Below, one piece after another: positions 17,381 through 25,628 of a stretch of DNA of 64,000 bases. Under the pieces are notes generated by a model. The model had not been told where the DNA came from and ran no database searches. It saw nothing but the letters and a program-made list of their open reading frames with translations. The stretch spans positions 28,007 to 92,006 of the forward strand of contig JAEYOQ010000047.1 in the NCBI GenBank assembly GCA_023411555.1, read 5' to 3'. Made by a program: the position numbers and the translations under genes. Every line of letters begins with the position of its first letter. Position 1 is the stretch's first letter. Source of the stretch: Bacillota bacterium (GTDB lineage Bacteria; Bacillota; Clostridia; Lachnospirales; Lachnospiraceae).

Positions 17381-18736
17381 ATGAAAAGTAAAGCACAAAA
17401 AGTGAGAAGTGAAAAGAAAACTGCAACGCTGAATTATGCAGTAGGGGAGAAGCCAGGTCTTCTTACCTCCATCATATTAGGATTTCAGAATATCCTTACA
17501 GCGTTTAGCGGAATTATTGCTGTTCCATTGATTATTGCCGGAATAGCCGGATGCAGTGTAAAAGATACTGCATATATGGTATCAGCTGCATTACTTGCAT
17601 CAGGAATTGCGTCAATTATTCAATCCTGGGGTTTTGGACCAAAGAAATTCCGTATTGGTGTAGGTCTTCCAACCGTTATGGGAACCGACTTTGGCTTTGT
17701 TCCGCCAGCTAATGCAATCATTAACACAATGGGTGGTGGATTACCAGGATATTTTGGAGCATCAATTTTAGGAGCTATTTTAGAATTTATTTTGAGCTTT
17801 TTTGTAAAACCCTTAATGAAAGTATTTACACCTGTTGTAACAGGTACAGTTATTGCTTTGATGGGTATGTCTATGATGCCAGTTGCCTTTGATTGGATTG
17901 GTGGTGGATCAGGTAGTGAAAATTATGGGGATCCAATATTCATATTAGTTGCAACTATTGTTTTTATAGTCATATTACTTTTAAATCGTTATGCAAAAGG
18001 AATGATTAATACCGCAGCAGTTATGATTGGTATTATTGTAGGATATATTATTTGTATACCTCTGGGCTATGTAGACTTTTCACAGGTAGCAAGCGCAGGA
18101 TGGATTCAATTACCGGAAATTGCACATTTCGGAATCGATTTCAATATTAAATTTGTTGTACCCTTTATTGCGGGTTATTTAGTTACCGTTATTGAGACCG
18201 TAGGCGTTATGGAAACACTTGGTGAAGTTACAGAAGTTGAGCTTACAAGTGATGATATTGTTGCTGGTGTAAGAGCTGATGCAGTAAGCTCAATTGTTGG
18301 TCCTTTTGTTGGTTCCGGCCCTGCACAGACATTCAGCCAGAATGTTGGATTAATTCCCTTAACAAAATGTGCATCACGTTTTGTTGCAGTGATCACAGGA
18401 TTTTTATTAATCCTTATGAGCCTTTTCCCGAAGTTCTCAACCGTTGTATCTATTATGCCCTCCTTCGTTCTAGGTGGAGCTGGCGTATTAATGTTTGGAA
18501 CGGTAGCTATCTCCGGTATCAAAACATTATCAACTGTTAAGTTCTCAAACAGAAACTTATTAATTATTGCAAGCTCCTTAGGAATCGGTTTAGGTGTTAC
18601 CTTTAAACCTGATGTTGTTGCACATCTTCCAGGCATCTTAAGCAGCCTTTTTGGATCAGGAATTTCCGCAGGTACAATTGTTGCCTTAGTGTTAAGCTTA
18701 CTTCTTAAGGAAGAACCTGATTTTGAAGTTGAGTAG
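17381..18736 (+). CDS. NCS2 family purine permease (xanthine/uracil type)
   Basis: The 451-residue protein is a polytopic nucleobase:cation symporter. The NCS2 signature is present: GVRADAVSSIVGPFVGSGPA and TFSQNVGLIPLTKCASRFVA, the latter matching the xanthine/urate subgroup (QNVG followed by S-R) better than the uracil subgroup. About 12 to 14 hydrophobic helices can be counted. The protein probably imports xanthine or related purines; no purine catabolic gene is next to it. The start has GAGGTG upstream, and a strong hairpin follows the gene. Confidence 0.9.
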   Translation: MKSKAQKVRSEKKTATLNYAVGEKPGLLTSIILGFQNILTAFSGIIAVPLIIAGIAGCSVKDTAYMVSAALLASGIASIIQSWGFGPKKFRIGVGLPTVMGTDFGFVPPANAIINTMGGGLPGYFGASILGAILEFILSFFVKPLMKVFTPVVTGTVIALMGMSMMPVAFDWIGGGSGSENYGDPIFILVATIVFIVILLLNRYAKGMINTAAVMIGIIVGYIICIPLGYVDFSQVASAGWIQLPEIAHFGIDFNIKFVVPFIAGYLVTVIETVGVMETLGEVTEVELTSDDIVAGVRADAVSSIVGPFVGSGPAQTFSQNVGLIPLTKCASRFVAVITGFLLILMSLFPKFSTVVSIMPSFVLGGAGVLMFGTVAISGIKTLSTVKFSNRNLLIIASSLGIGLGVTFKPDVVAHLPGILSSLFGSGISAGTIVALVLSLLLKEEPDFEVE

Positions 18737-18783
18737 AAAATAGTCGTACATATAATTTACTTAGAAGATTACATAAGATAAAG

Positions 18784-18836
18784 TAAGGTAAGGATCCTTC
18801 GAAAGCTTTCTTTCGGAGTGTCCTTACCTTATTTAA
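18784..18836 (+). terminator. Long hairpin terminator of the permease gene
   Basis: TAAGGTAAGGA (18784-18794) pairs perfectly with TCCTTACCTTA (18821-18831), and an inner CTTCGAAAG / CTTTCGGAG stem extends the hairpin. The T tract after it is short (ATTTAA). Nothing else is recognised before the S41 remnant at 19042. Confidence 0.75.
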
Positions 18837-19041
18837 TGTAAGAAAATAATTTCAGATTAAATAGCTTCTACTTACTATAACCTATAACTTATATATCATG
18901 TTAAGTCTTAACAATCGTTCCATATTATGACATATTTCCCTTATGTTATGTGCTATTATTAGGAATTGAGATTTACATATTAATTCTAGAAGAAAGTACA
19001 TTAAAAGGATTGAGGTAAACTAAAAGCTTTCTATTCTATAG

Positions 19042-19305
19042 GAACGGTTCCTATGTGGTTTTACCACTTTAATTGGTGAATCTACTGGTGGTGAAGGTCT
19101 TGGATCAGATCCTCTCATGGCGGCACTGCCAAACAGTGGCTATGTATTTAAGTTTTCTGTTGACTATGGTACTTCTATGGATGGTTATTGCAATGAAGAA
19201 GTAAAAACACAGCCGCATTACGAAGTAGGACATCCGAAGCAAAGAGCAGATTTATCAAAGGATGAGAGCATCCAGAAGGTCTTAGAACTAGAAGGCTTAA
19301 ACTAA
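19042..19305 (+). pseudogene. C-terminal remnant of an S41 family peptidase
   Basis: Translation of this frame from just after a stop gives FTTLIGESTGGEGLGSDP, then LMAALPNSGYVFKFSVDYG and a tail to a proper stop. The pattern G-E-x-T-G-G-E-G followed by LPNSG is the end of the catalytic domain of tail-specific protease-like S41 peptidases. The N-terminal domains and the catalytic Ser region are absent, a stop codon lies directly upstream, and there is no start with a ribosome binding site at the break. It is a dead fragment of about 87 codons. Confidence 0.75.
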
Positions 19306-19407
19306 ATATAGTAGTTTAGAAGTTTGTCAAGGAAAGTGCCTATAATCCGGATGCCACACCCAGCTTGGACGAGGACAGGCGCAAGATAGGAGATGGAGGA
19401 ACAAAGC

Positions 19408-19986
19408 ATGGAGATAGAAATAAAAAGACTTACGCTCGAACTGGTGGAGGACTACTTACACTTTTTTGATATTACACCGCATTCCACAGGACTAGAAGAA
19501 CACAGATGTTATTGCGTATGCTGGGCCAGTACCCATGGCAATTTAGATGACTGTTCGACCGCTTTAAAAAGACGTGAAGTTGCTGAGCGATATATTAAAA
19601 ATCATTTCATACAGGGGTATCTGGCATATCATGATAACACCGTGATCGGCTGGTGCAATACCAATACAAAATCCGAATGCTATGAATGTATCTCTTGGCA
19701 GATGTTCATGAACGAAATCAGAAAAGACAATAAGCGTATAAAATCTGTGTTCTGCTTTGCTATCGCTCCAGAGTTCAGAGGGAAAGGCATAGCTTCAAGA
19801 CTTTTAGAAAAAGTATGCAAGGATGCCAAAAAGGAAGGATTTGAATGTGTTGAAGCATATCCGAACATAGAATTTATTGATACTGAACAGGATTTTATGG
19901 GACCGGTTAGTATGTATGAAAAACTTGGTTTCACTGAATGTTATGAGACAAGCAATAAAAAAGTAATGGTTAAGGAATTAGGATAA
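19408..19986 (+). CDS. GNAT family N-acetyltransferase
   Basis: The 192-residue protein has a Cys-rich N-terminal half (HRCYCVCWAS) and a C-terminal acetyl-CoA binding core with CFAIAPEFRGKGIASRLLEKVCKDAK, matching the GNAT motif A (R/Q-x-x-G-x-G/A). The ending YEKLGFTECYE is also typical. The ATG with GGAGGA seven bases upstream is preferred to the ATG five codons earlier, which overlaps that site. The substrate is unknown. Confidence 0.88.
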   Translation: MEIEIKRLTLELVEDYLHFFDITPHSTGLEEHRCYCVCWASTHGNLDDCSTALKRREVAERYIKNHFIQGYLAYHDNTVIGWCNTNTKSECYECISWQMFMNEIRKDNKRIKSVFCFAIAPEFRGKGIASRLLEKVCKDAKKEGFECVEAYPNIEFIDTEQDFMGPVSMYEKLGFTECYETSNKKVMVKELG

Positions 19987-20082
19987 ATAATAAAAAATGT
20001 GAAACTTGTTTACATAATTTTATCATTATTCATGTCGAAAAAATCCTGTTTCATGCAATAGAATTAATTTTACACTGAATTT

Positions 20083-20790
20083 ATGTTAGGTTTTACCAGA
20101 TTTGATGTCTACGGTATCAATTGGTATAGCTTGCGTCCCTCTACGAACACCGAGTTGCTCCTTTCTGTTTCTGGTAATGTAAAGAAAGGAACATCCTTAA
20201 CCCTAGTAGCACAAAAAAGTTTAGATGCGCCGAGAAAGGCTGAGATATCCTTTTCACCATTGGATGAGGATGATGTCGAAGATATTGAAAAGAAAATCGG
20301 GAATCAGAAAACGGATAAAACTGCTTCAGACCAGAAGGATGTGCCACTTATCATTGATGAACTGAAGGATGATGGCATATACTATATCAAATCCTCGAAT
20401 AGCCCACAGTTACTCTTTGATGTGAATGAAGGAAGCAAGGAGAATGGTGCAAACATCATTATTTATACGAGACATGGTGGTGATAATCAAAAATTCAAGA
20501 TTACCAAAGTGAAGGATAATCAATATACCATAAAGTGTGTCCATTCCGACAAATGGTTGACAAGCAGCAAATCTAAGGGAGCCGTTCTTACACAATCCGG
20601 TTCTGTAACCGACGAAAGCGATAAGACCTTTACCATAGTAAAGCAAGAAAATGGAAGCTACCGGATCAAGGACAGCAATGGATTTTATCTAGGGATTTCA
20701 GGAGGAAATTTCTCGGATAATACTAAGATTATCCTATGGACCGAGGCATCCGATACAAGTCAGACCTTTTATTTTGAAAAGGTCAAGTAA
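20083..20790 (+). CDS. Ricin-type beta-trefoil lectin domain protein, possibly truncated
   Basis: Of 235 residues, the C-terminal 125 form a RICIN-type lectin domain with three repeats of the type GIYYIKSSNSPQLLFDV, QYTIKCVHSDKWLT and SYRIKDSNGFYLGIS, each followed by a QxF/QxW-like position (DNQKFKI, SQTFYFE). Such domains bind sugars on extracellular enzymes. There is no signal peptide and no ribosome binding site at the start, and the first 60 residues look like the tail of another domain, so it may be the 3' remnant of a longer secreted glycosidase or lectin gene. Confidence 0.6.
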   Translation: MLGFTRFDVYGINWYSLRPSTNTELLLSVSGNVKKGTSLTLVAQKSLDAPRKAEISFSPLDEDDVEDIEKKIGNQKTDKTASDQKDVPLIIDELKDDGIYYIKSSNSPQLLFDVNEGSKENGANIIIYTRHGGDNQKFKITKVKDNQYTIKCVHSDKWLTSSKSKGAVLTQSGSVTDESDKTFTIVKQENGSYRIKDSNGFYLGISGGNFSDNTKIILWTEASDTSQTFYFEKVK

Positions 20791-20905
20791 AAATGGCTGG
20801 TTATTCGAGTATCAGCAGATGGATATAGTAAAGATTTAGATAGGACATAGCAATTTATTTTACAAAGGAATCACAGCTTTAGAAAGTAATTAATAAGAAG
20901 GAAAG

Positions 20906-20940
20906 ACGCTGCTAATTTTGTATTGGCAGCGTTTGTCTTT
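20906..20940 (+). terminator. Rho-independent terminator
   Basis: ACGCTGCTAAT (20906-20916) pairs with ATTGGCAGCGT (20922-20932) with one G-T pair and a five-base loop, then TTGTCTTT follows. It lies about 115 bases after the lectin-domain gene. Confidence 0.7.
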
Positions 20941-21012
20941 ATAAGCTATATCTTAGTTATATAACTCATTCTAAGAAAAATAGTTAGGAATTTTGCTATA
21001 CTATTTATGTAA

Positions 21013-21360
21013 AATCCAACATACAACGGTATCCAAAGCGAGGTACCAACTTGGGAAGAATGGGATAAGGTACATCTTAATACCTGCCGCTTAGTTGCTC
21101 GAACCGGAGAAATGATATTAGGGTGGGAATCATTATCTGCTGTTTCAAATCGTTGTGTTTATGCAGGTGTAGCAGAGGTCAGTGTTTATATTAGTGAAAA
21201 GCATAAAGGAAAGGGTGTAGGTACATCTCTTCTTAATTATTTGATACAGCAATCCGAGAAAGAGGGCTTTTGGACCTTATCTTTTTTAAGTATAGGAGAA
21301 CTTTTATTGTTCTTAAAACGTTTTTCCACGGGTAATGATTTTTATATGTTTTATATTTAA
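21013..21360 (+). pseudogene. Fragment of a phosphinothricin-type GNAT acetyltransferase
   Basis: Read from 21013 the frame gives SEVPTWEEWDKVHLNTCRLVA, then LGWESLSAVSNRCVYAGVAEVSVY and HKGKGVGTSLLNYLIQQSEKEGFWTL, the middle of a Pat-type (phosphinothricin N-acetyltransferase) protein. The N-terminal 40 or so residues are missing, and after WTL the sequence turns into unrelated hydrophobic codons, so the C-terminal third (N-x-A-S-x-x-L-H-E-K region) is lost. It ends six bases before the ars promoter, which suggests that the arrival or rearrangement of the ars/hgc operon truncated it. Confidence 0.78.
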
Positions 21361-21365
21361 TCATA

Positions 21366-21394
21366 TTGACAACTATCGATATGATTAATATAAT
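21366..21394 (+). promoter_or_regulatory. Consensus promoter of the ars-hgc operon
   Basis: TTGACA (21366-21371), a 17-base spacer and TATAAT (21389-21394) form a perfect sigma-A consensus promoter. Such strength is usual for an operon held off by a repressor. The start point would fall at about 21401-21402, inside the inverted repeat listed next. Confidence 0.88.
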
Positions 21395-21397
21395 TAT

Positions 21398-21423
21398 TGA
21401 CATATCGAGAATATTCGATGTCA
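21398..21423. promoter_or_regulatory. Inverted repeat at the transcription start, candidate ArsR operator
   Basis: TGACAT-AT-CGA and TCGATGTCA face each other around GAATAT, with the inner arms ATCGA / TCGAT perfect. It lies 4 to 29 bases after the -10 box and 36 bases before arsR, the expected place for an autoregulatory ArsR/SmtB site. Binding is inferred. Confidence 0.7.
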
Positions 21424-21458
21424 TTGATACATATGAATATATAAGGGAGGGTTATATA

Positions 21459-21815
21459 ATGAAGCATTCATATGCAGAATATGTTCCTGCAATTAAGGCT
21501 ATGTCTGATGAAACACGGTTAAAAATTATTGATATGCTATCTTGTGGAGAGATGTGTGCTTGCGATATCTTAGAAGAATTTAGCATTTCTCAATCCACAC
21601 TCAGTTATCATATGAAAACTCTAACTGAAAGCGGACTTGTAAATGGAGTACGTGATGGGGCATGGATGAGGTATACATTAAATATAGAAAAAACAACTGA
21701 ATTAATAGAATTCCTTACAGGCATAACTTGTGAGAAAGATGATTGCATATGCAAAAAAGTCAGAAGCAATAAAACTGATAATCAATATTGTAAAGGATGT
21801 GATGAAAATGAGTAA
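21459..21815 (+). CDS. arsR: ArsR family metal(loid)-responsive repressor
   Basis: The 118-residue winged-helix repressor has the classical As(III)-sensing alpha-3 site CGEMCACDI (Cys 29, Cys 33, Cys 35), followed by the recognition helix SQSTLSYHMKTLTESGLV. The C-terminal tail is unusually rich in Cys (ITCEKDDCICKK and YCKGCDE) and could provide another thiol site. Binding of arsenite or a similar thiophilic ion should release it from the operon promoter. The start has AGGGAGG eight bases upstream. Its last eight bases overlap the start of hgcA, implying translational coupling between sensor and HgcA. Confidence 0.95.
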   Translation: MKHSYAEYVPAIKAMSDETRLKIIDMLSCGEMCACDILEEFSISQSTLSYHMKTLTESGLVNGVRDGAWMRYTLNIEKTTELIEFLTGITCEKDDCICKKVRSNKTDNQYCKGCDENE

Positions 21816-22896
21816 TGAAAAGTCCTGTTGCTGCTCAGGCGATAGTTGCTGCAACACAGAAACCATCACACAATATGATATAAATGATAAATGGATAACA
21901 GATGAAATACATACATCTAAAGGCAGTGTGCCAGTGGTTTCAACAAATCTTAATCTCGAAGATATACTCGGATCGTGGAAGGTACGCTTTGGTATCGGCA
22001 GAATGAATTATAAGATTAATCCAGGACTTTATGCTATAGGTAAGCCGGATCATACTTCTCCTGTATTGGTTAGCGCCAATTACAAGCTAACATTTGATTC
22101 CTTAAGGAGAGAGTTATCAGGTCTTGATTGTTGGATTCTGATACTTGACACAAAGGGCATCAATGTTTGGTGCGCTGCTGGTAAAGGTACATTCGGAACA
22201 GATGAATTAGTAATTCGTATATCAAAAACAGGGTTATCGGAGATAGTATCTCACAAGAAATTGATTTTGCCACAATTAGGTGCACCTGGCGTTAGTGCTC
22301 ACGAAGTAACAAAGCAAACTGGCTTTTCTGTAGTCTATGGACCTGTTAGAGCTAAGGACATAAAGACATTTATCGTTGCAGGATATAAAGCTACTGAAGA
22401 AATGCGTACCGTGAAATTTACGATTTGGGACAGATTGGTGCTCACTCCAGTGGAGCTAGTGTCTGCCGCAAAGTCTTCATTGATGGTTTTCGGTATATTA
22501 TTTTTACTAAACCTATTCGTTGCAAGACCTTTTGGGCTTGCAGATTTCATTGCCTATACAGGAGCAGTGGTAACGGGAACTGTCATAACACCTTTGTTTC
22601 TCCCAGCGATACCTGGTAGATCATTCGCATGGAAGGGTTGGTTACTGGGATTGCTATGGGCATCAGGATTTATCTGGTATAGTGGCTGGTTTATTCCAGG
22701 ATCCCAGCTACTTGCTATAGGTTATTTGCTTTTATTGCCATCATTGTCTGCTTATTTGGCGATGAATTTCACAGGCTCGTCAACCTATACATCCTTTTCT
22801 GGTGTAATCAAAGAAATGAAAATAGCTGTGCCACTAATGGCTATTTCTTCCGTTGTAGGACTTGTATTATTGTTGGTAAATAGCTTCTTGGTATAA
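21808..22896 (+). CDS. hgcA: Mercury methyltransferase corrinoid protein HgcA
   Basis: HgcA transfers a methyl group from its corrinoid to Hg(II), giving methylmercury, with HgcB as electron donor. The 362-residue product has the CFeSP-like corrinoid-binding domain (about 50-235) with the strict cap-helix motif NVWCAAGK at 119-126; Cys 122 is the expected lower cobalt ligand. The C-terminus has five membrane helices (about 240-362), as in known HgcA and unlike CdhD/AcsC. Odd features are a Cys-rich N-terminus, CCCSGDSCC at 7-15, not known to me from typical HgcA, and the placement between arsR and arsenic genes. The start at AAGGATG-n8-ATG gives an eight-base overlap with arsR; an ATG two codons earlier is possible. 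A paralogue with a different substrate cannot be excluded. Confidence 0.9.
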   Translation: MSNEKSCCCSGDSCCNTETITQYDINDKWITDEIHTSKGSVPVVSTNLNLEDILGSWKVRFGIGRMNYKINPGLYAIGKPDHTSPVLVSANYKLTFDSLRRELSGLDCWILILDTKGINVWCAAGKGTFGTDELVIRISKTGLSEIVSHKKLILPQLGAPGVSAHEVTKQTGFSVVYGPVRAKDIKTFIVAGYKATEEMRTVKFTIWDRLVLTPVELVSAAKSSLMVFGILFLLNLFVARPFGLADFIAYTGAVVTGTVITPLFLPAIPGRSFAWKGWLLGLLWASGFIWYSGWFIPGSQLLAIGYLLLLPSLSAYLAMNFTGSSTYTSFSGVIKEMKIAVPLMAISSVVGLVLLLVNSFLV

Positions 22897-22907
22897 AGGA
22901 GGATACA

Positions 22908-23201
22908 ATGAAACATAGATATTTAAGAAATGTAGCAACGCTTGTTCTGACTGATGAAGGATGTATCGGTTGCGGAAGATGCGCTGAGGTTTGTCCTCAT
23001 GGAGTTTTCAGTATGATCGAAAAGAAAGCGAGGATTGAAGATAAAGACAGATGTATGGAGTGCGGAGCTTGTGCTAAGAACTGTCCTGTAAATGCCATCA
23101 CTGTTGATTCTGGAGTGGGATGTGCGTCAGCCGTGATTATGGGTTGGCTAACAGGAAGCGAGCCAAGCTGTGATTGTTCAAGCAGCGATGGATGCTGTTG
23201 A
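22908..23201 (+). CDS. hgcB: Mercury methylation ferredoxin HgcB
   Basis: HgcB is the 2[4Fe-4S] ferredoxin that reduces the HgcA corrinoid and may hand Hg(II) to it. The 97-residue protein has two cluster motifs, CIGCGRCAEVCP (Cys 19, 22, 25, 29) and CMECGACAKNCP (Cys 49, 52, 55, 59). After these come the HgcB-specific extra Cys in GVGCASAVI (Cys 72) and a C-terminal Cys pair (Cys 96, 97), here joined by another CDC at 88-90. This combination separates HgcB from ordinary ferredoxins. It starts 11 bases after hgcA with an AAAGGAGG site. Confidence 0.92.
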   Translation: MKHRYLRNVATLVLTDEGCIGCGRCAEVCPHGVFSMIEKKARIEDKDRCMECGACAKNCPVNAITVDSGVGCASAVIMGWLTGSEPSCDCSSSDGCC

Positions 23202-23219
23202 AATGGAGCGTGATTGATT

Positions 23220-24275
23220 ATGAGTAATCATAAAAATATTGGTATTGGTTTTTTTGAAAAATACCTGACCCTTTGGGTAATTCTTTGTATGGTTGTTGGA
23301 GTACTTATTGGAAAATTCCTCCCATCAATCCCTGATTTCTTAGGGCAATTTGAATATGCAAATGTATCAATACCAATGGCAATTTTAATTTGGCTTATGA
23401 TATATCCAATGATGTTAAAAGTAGACTTTCAAAGTGTTAAAAATGTAGGTAAAAATCCCAAGGGACTTTTTGTTACTTGGATAACTAATTGGTTAATAAA
23501 GCCTTTTACTATGTTTGGTATTGCATGGCTGTTCTTCTTTGTAATTTTCAGACCGCTTATCCCAGCTGAATTAGCACAAGATTATCTTGCGGGTGCAATA
23601 CTTCTTGGAGCAGCACCGTGTACAGCGATGGTATTTGTATGGAGTTATTTAACTAAAGGCAATGCTGCTTATACAGTAGTACAAGTAGCAACAAATGATC
23701 TTATAATCCTTATAGCTTTCACCCCTATAGTTGCATTTCTTCTAGGTGTGGGTGGTGTAACTATACCCTGGGATACTCTTATTTTATCTGTAGTATTGTT
23801 TGTAGTTATCCCGTTAGCTGGTGGTATCATTACTCGAAATTATATAACAAAAACGAGAGGACTTGATTACTTTGAAAATAGTTTTATACCGAAGTTTGGG
23901 AATATTACCACAATAGGCCTATTACTTACATTAATAATAATCTTTTCATTCCAGGGAGATGTAATTCTGAATAATCCATTGCATATTGTGTTAATTGCTG
24001 TACCAATGATTATTCAGACTTTCCTTATCTTTTTCATTGCATATATATCATGCAAGATTATACAACTTCCTCATGAGATAGCAGCACCTGCCGGTATGAT
24101 TGGTGCCTCTAACTTTTTTGAACTGGCAGTTGCGGTCGCAATTGCATTATTTGGAACCCAAAGCCCAGCTGCACTAGCAACCATAGTAGGTGTTCTAACA
24201 GAAGTGCCTGTTATGTTGATATTAGTAATGATAGCTAATAATACAAGGTACTGGTTTCCAGAAGCAAGAGAGTAG
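23220..24275 (+). CDS. acr3: Arsenite efflux permease ACR3
   Basis: This 351-residue membrane protein exports arsenite, driven by the proton-motive force. It belongs to the BASS/ACR3 fold with about ten helices. The functional Cys lies in LLGAAPCTAMVFVWSYLTKG and the second crossing region includes GASNFFELAVAVAIALFG, where the family Glu is found. The ATG is preceded by GGAG at 11 bases; a TTG two codons earlier at 23214 is better spaced and could be the true start. In the operon it removes the arsenite made by ArsC. Confidence 0.93.
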   Translation: MSNHKNIGIGFFEKYLTLWVILCMVVGVLIGKFLPSIPDFLGQFEYANVSIPMAILIWLMIYPMMLKVDFQSVKNVGKNPKGLFVTWITNWLIKPFTMFGIAWLFFFVIFRPLIPAELAQDYLAGAILLGAAPCTAMVFVWSYLTKGNAAYTVVQVATNDLIILIAFTPIVAFLLGVGGVTIPWDTLILSVVLFVVIPLAGGIITRNYITKTRGLDYFENSFIPKFGNITTIGLLLTLIIIFSFQGDVILNNPLHIVLIAVPMIIQTFLIFFIAYISCKIIQLPHEIAAPAGMIGASNFFELAVAVAIALFGTQSPAALATIVGVLTEVPVMLILVMIANNTRYWFPEARE

Positions 24276-24283
24276 GGATACTA

Positions 24284-24700
24284 ATGAGAAATAAACTTAA
24301 GGTAGCATTTATTTGCGTTCATAATTCATGCCGTAGTCAAATAGCAGAGGCACTTGGTAAGCACTTAGCAGGAGATATATTTGATTGTTACTCTGCTGGA
24401 ACAGAAGCAAAACCTCAAATTAATCAAGACGCAGTTCGTTTAATGATTGAATTATATGGTATTGATATGGAGAAAACGCAATATTCAAAGTTAATTGCTG
24501 AAATTCCTCCAGTAGATATCGCAGTTACGATGGGATGCAATGTGGATTGTCCTTATTTACCATGCAAGCATAGTGAAGATTGGGGATTGGATGATCCCAC
24601 AGGTAAAAATGATGAGGAATTCAAAAAAGTGATCAGGATAATTGAAACCAAAATATATGGGCTTAAAAACAAACTTTGTCAGTTTTTAACCCCACATTGA
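24284..24700 (+). CDS. arsC: Arsenate reductase, thioredoxin-coupled (low-MW phosphatase type)
   Basis: This enzyme reduces arsenate to arsenite for export. The 138-residue protein has the phosphatase-like loop CVHNSCRS (Cys 11 to Arg 17), the relay cysteines in MGCNVDCPYLPC (Cys 85, 89, 94) and the WGLDDPTGK block that holds the general acid Asp. It begins eight bases after acr3 and is the last gene of the operon. A loose hairpin with T tail follows at 24769. Confidence 0.93.
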   Translation: MRNKLKVAFICVHNSCRSQIAEALGKHLAGDIFDCYSAGTEAKPQINQDAVRLMIELYGIDMEKTQYSKLIAEIPPVDIAVTMGCNVDCPYLPCKHSEDWGLDDPTGKNDEEFKKVIRIIETKIYGLKNKLCQFLTPH

Positions 24701-24768
24701 ATTATAAGCGAGCTGAATTTTATTGTGTTTATACTATATATAATACAATTAGTATAAATGACTTGATA

Positions 24769-24814
24769 AAAAGGTTTTAATCATTAGATAAACACCGTTT
24801 ACTGAAAACCTTTT
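24769..24814 (+). terminator. Candidate terminator of the ars-hgc operon
   Basis: AAAAGGTTTT (24769-24778) and AAAACCTTTT (24805-24814) are perfectly complementary across a 26-base loop. The stem is A+T-rich and its right arm ends in T residues. It is the only candidate between arsC and the empty region. Confidence 0.5.
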
Positions 24815-25628
24815 AATATCTATATAAGGCTTAGGACTAAATTAAAGTAATTTTGAATTCTGTCATTTTTTCTTCATATAATAATAGGTTTAAATAATAA
24901 TCAGAGAATTTTTATGTATTAGATTATTATATGAATTATTTGTCCTTATTAAAGAGTAGTAAATTATCATAATTAATAAAGGTTCGCTTTAGTATAAGCG
25001 ATTTGTGTCAGTCGGCAACATTTTCTGTACGAATGTGATATCATTGGGTATCCATCCAACTATTCGCAAAACCGTTGTTTAACGAATAGATGAATGTATT
25101 TAAGCCAGAAAAATATCCAATTGTAAATTATTACAGTAATCCCAAAACTAAGTGTTTCTGCATCATATCTTATTTTCTATAACCATATAATATGAATGAT
25201 TTATGTTAGGAAATAAAATTCATAGACATACATACTTTTATGTATTATTTCTTTATTTGCTTGTAGTAAAGTTCTTTTATTAATTCTTGCTTAAGTAGCT
25301 ATTTCTTGATAATTATATCGATCTTCGTAATTTTATAGCTTTACTAATTGTTTTGTTGAATAAATTACTGGTCGTCCAGTGGCTACATTATCTACTTTAT
25401 TCTTATTAGAAATCAAGTGTCCTTTGCAGATCACCTCAATTTTAGAACATTCAAACTCTTGTAATGCTTTTATCCAATATGTGCTAGGAATAATGCCATT
25501 TAAAGTTATTCATCTAAATAATCGAATGATTAATCTCATTATTTTAGCATTTCTTTGTTAAATATTTATCTATATCTAGAATATTGTCATTAAGATTAAT
25601 ATTTATCTAATTTTACTATATTTCATCG
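24815..25628. other. Region without recognisable genes
   Basis: About 800 bases of A+T-rich DNA lie between the ars-hgc operon and the small zinc-ribbon gene. A 60-codon plus-strand frame at 25379-25561 has no ribosome binding site and no recognised domain; it could be the shadow of an eroded gene. I see no tRNA, attachment repeat or intact insertion sequence that would explain the arrival of the operon. Confidence 0.5.

Noticed and set aside
22908..23201. HgcB as an ordinary 2[4Fe-4S] ferredoxin
   Set aside because: The extra Cys 72 in GVGCASAVI, the terminal Cys pair and the neighbouring HgcA are specific to HgcB and not explained by a generic ferredoxin.
25379..25561. 60-codon plus-strand frame in the empty region after the ars-hgc operon
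   Set aside because: No ribosome binding site and no recognised domain; possibly the shadow of an eroded insertion sequence but nothing specific can be shown.
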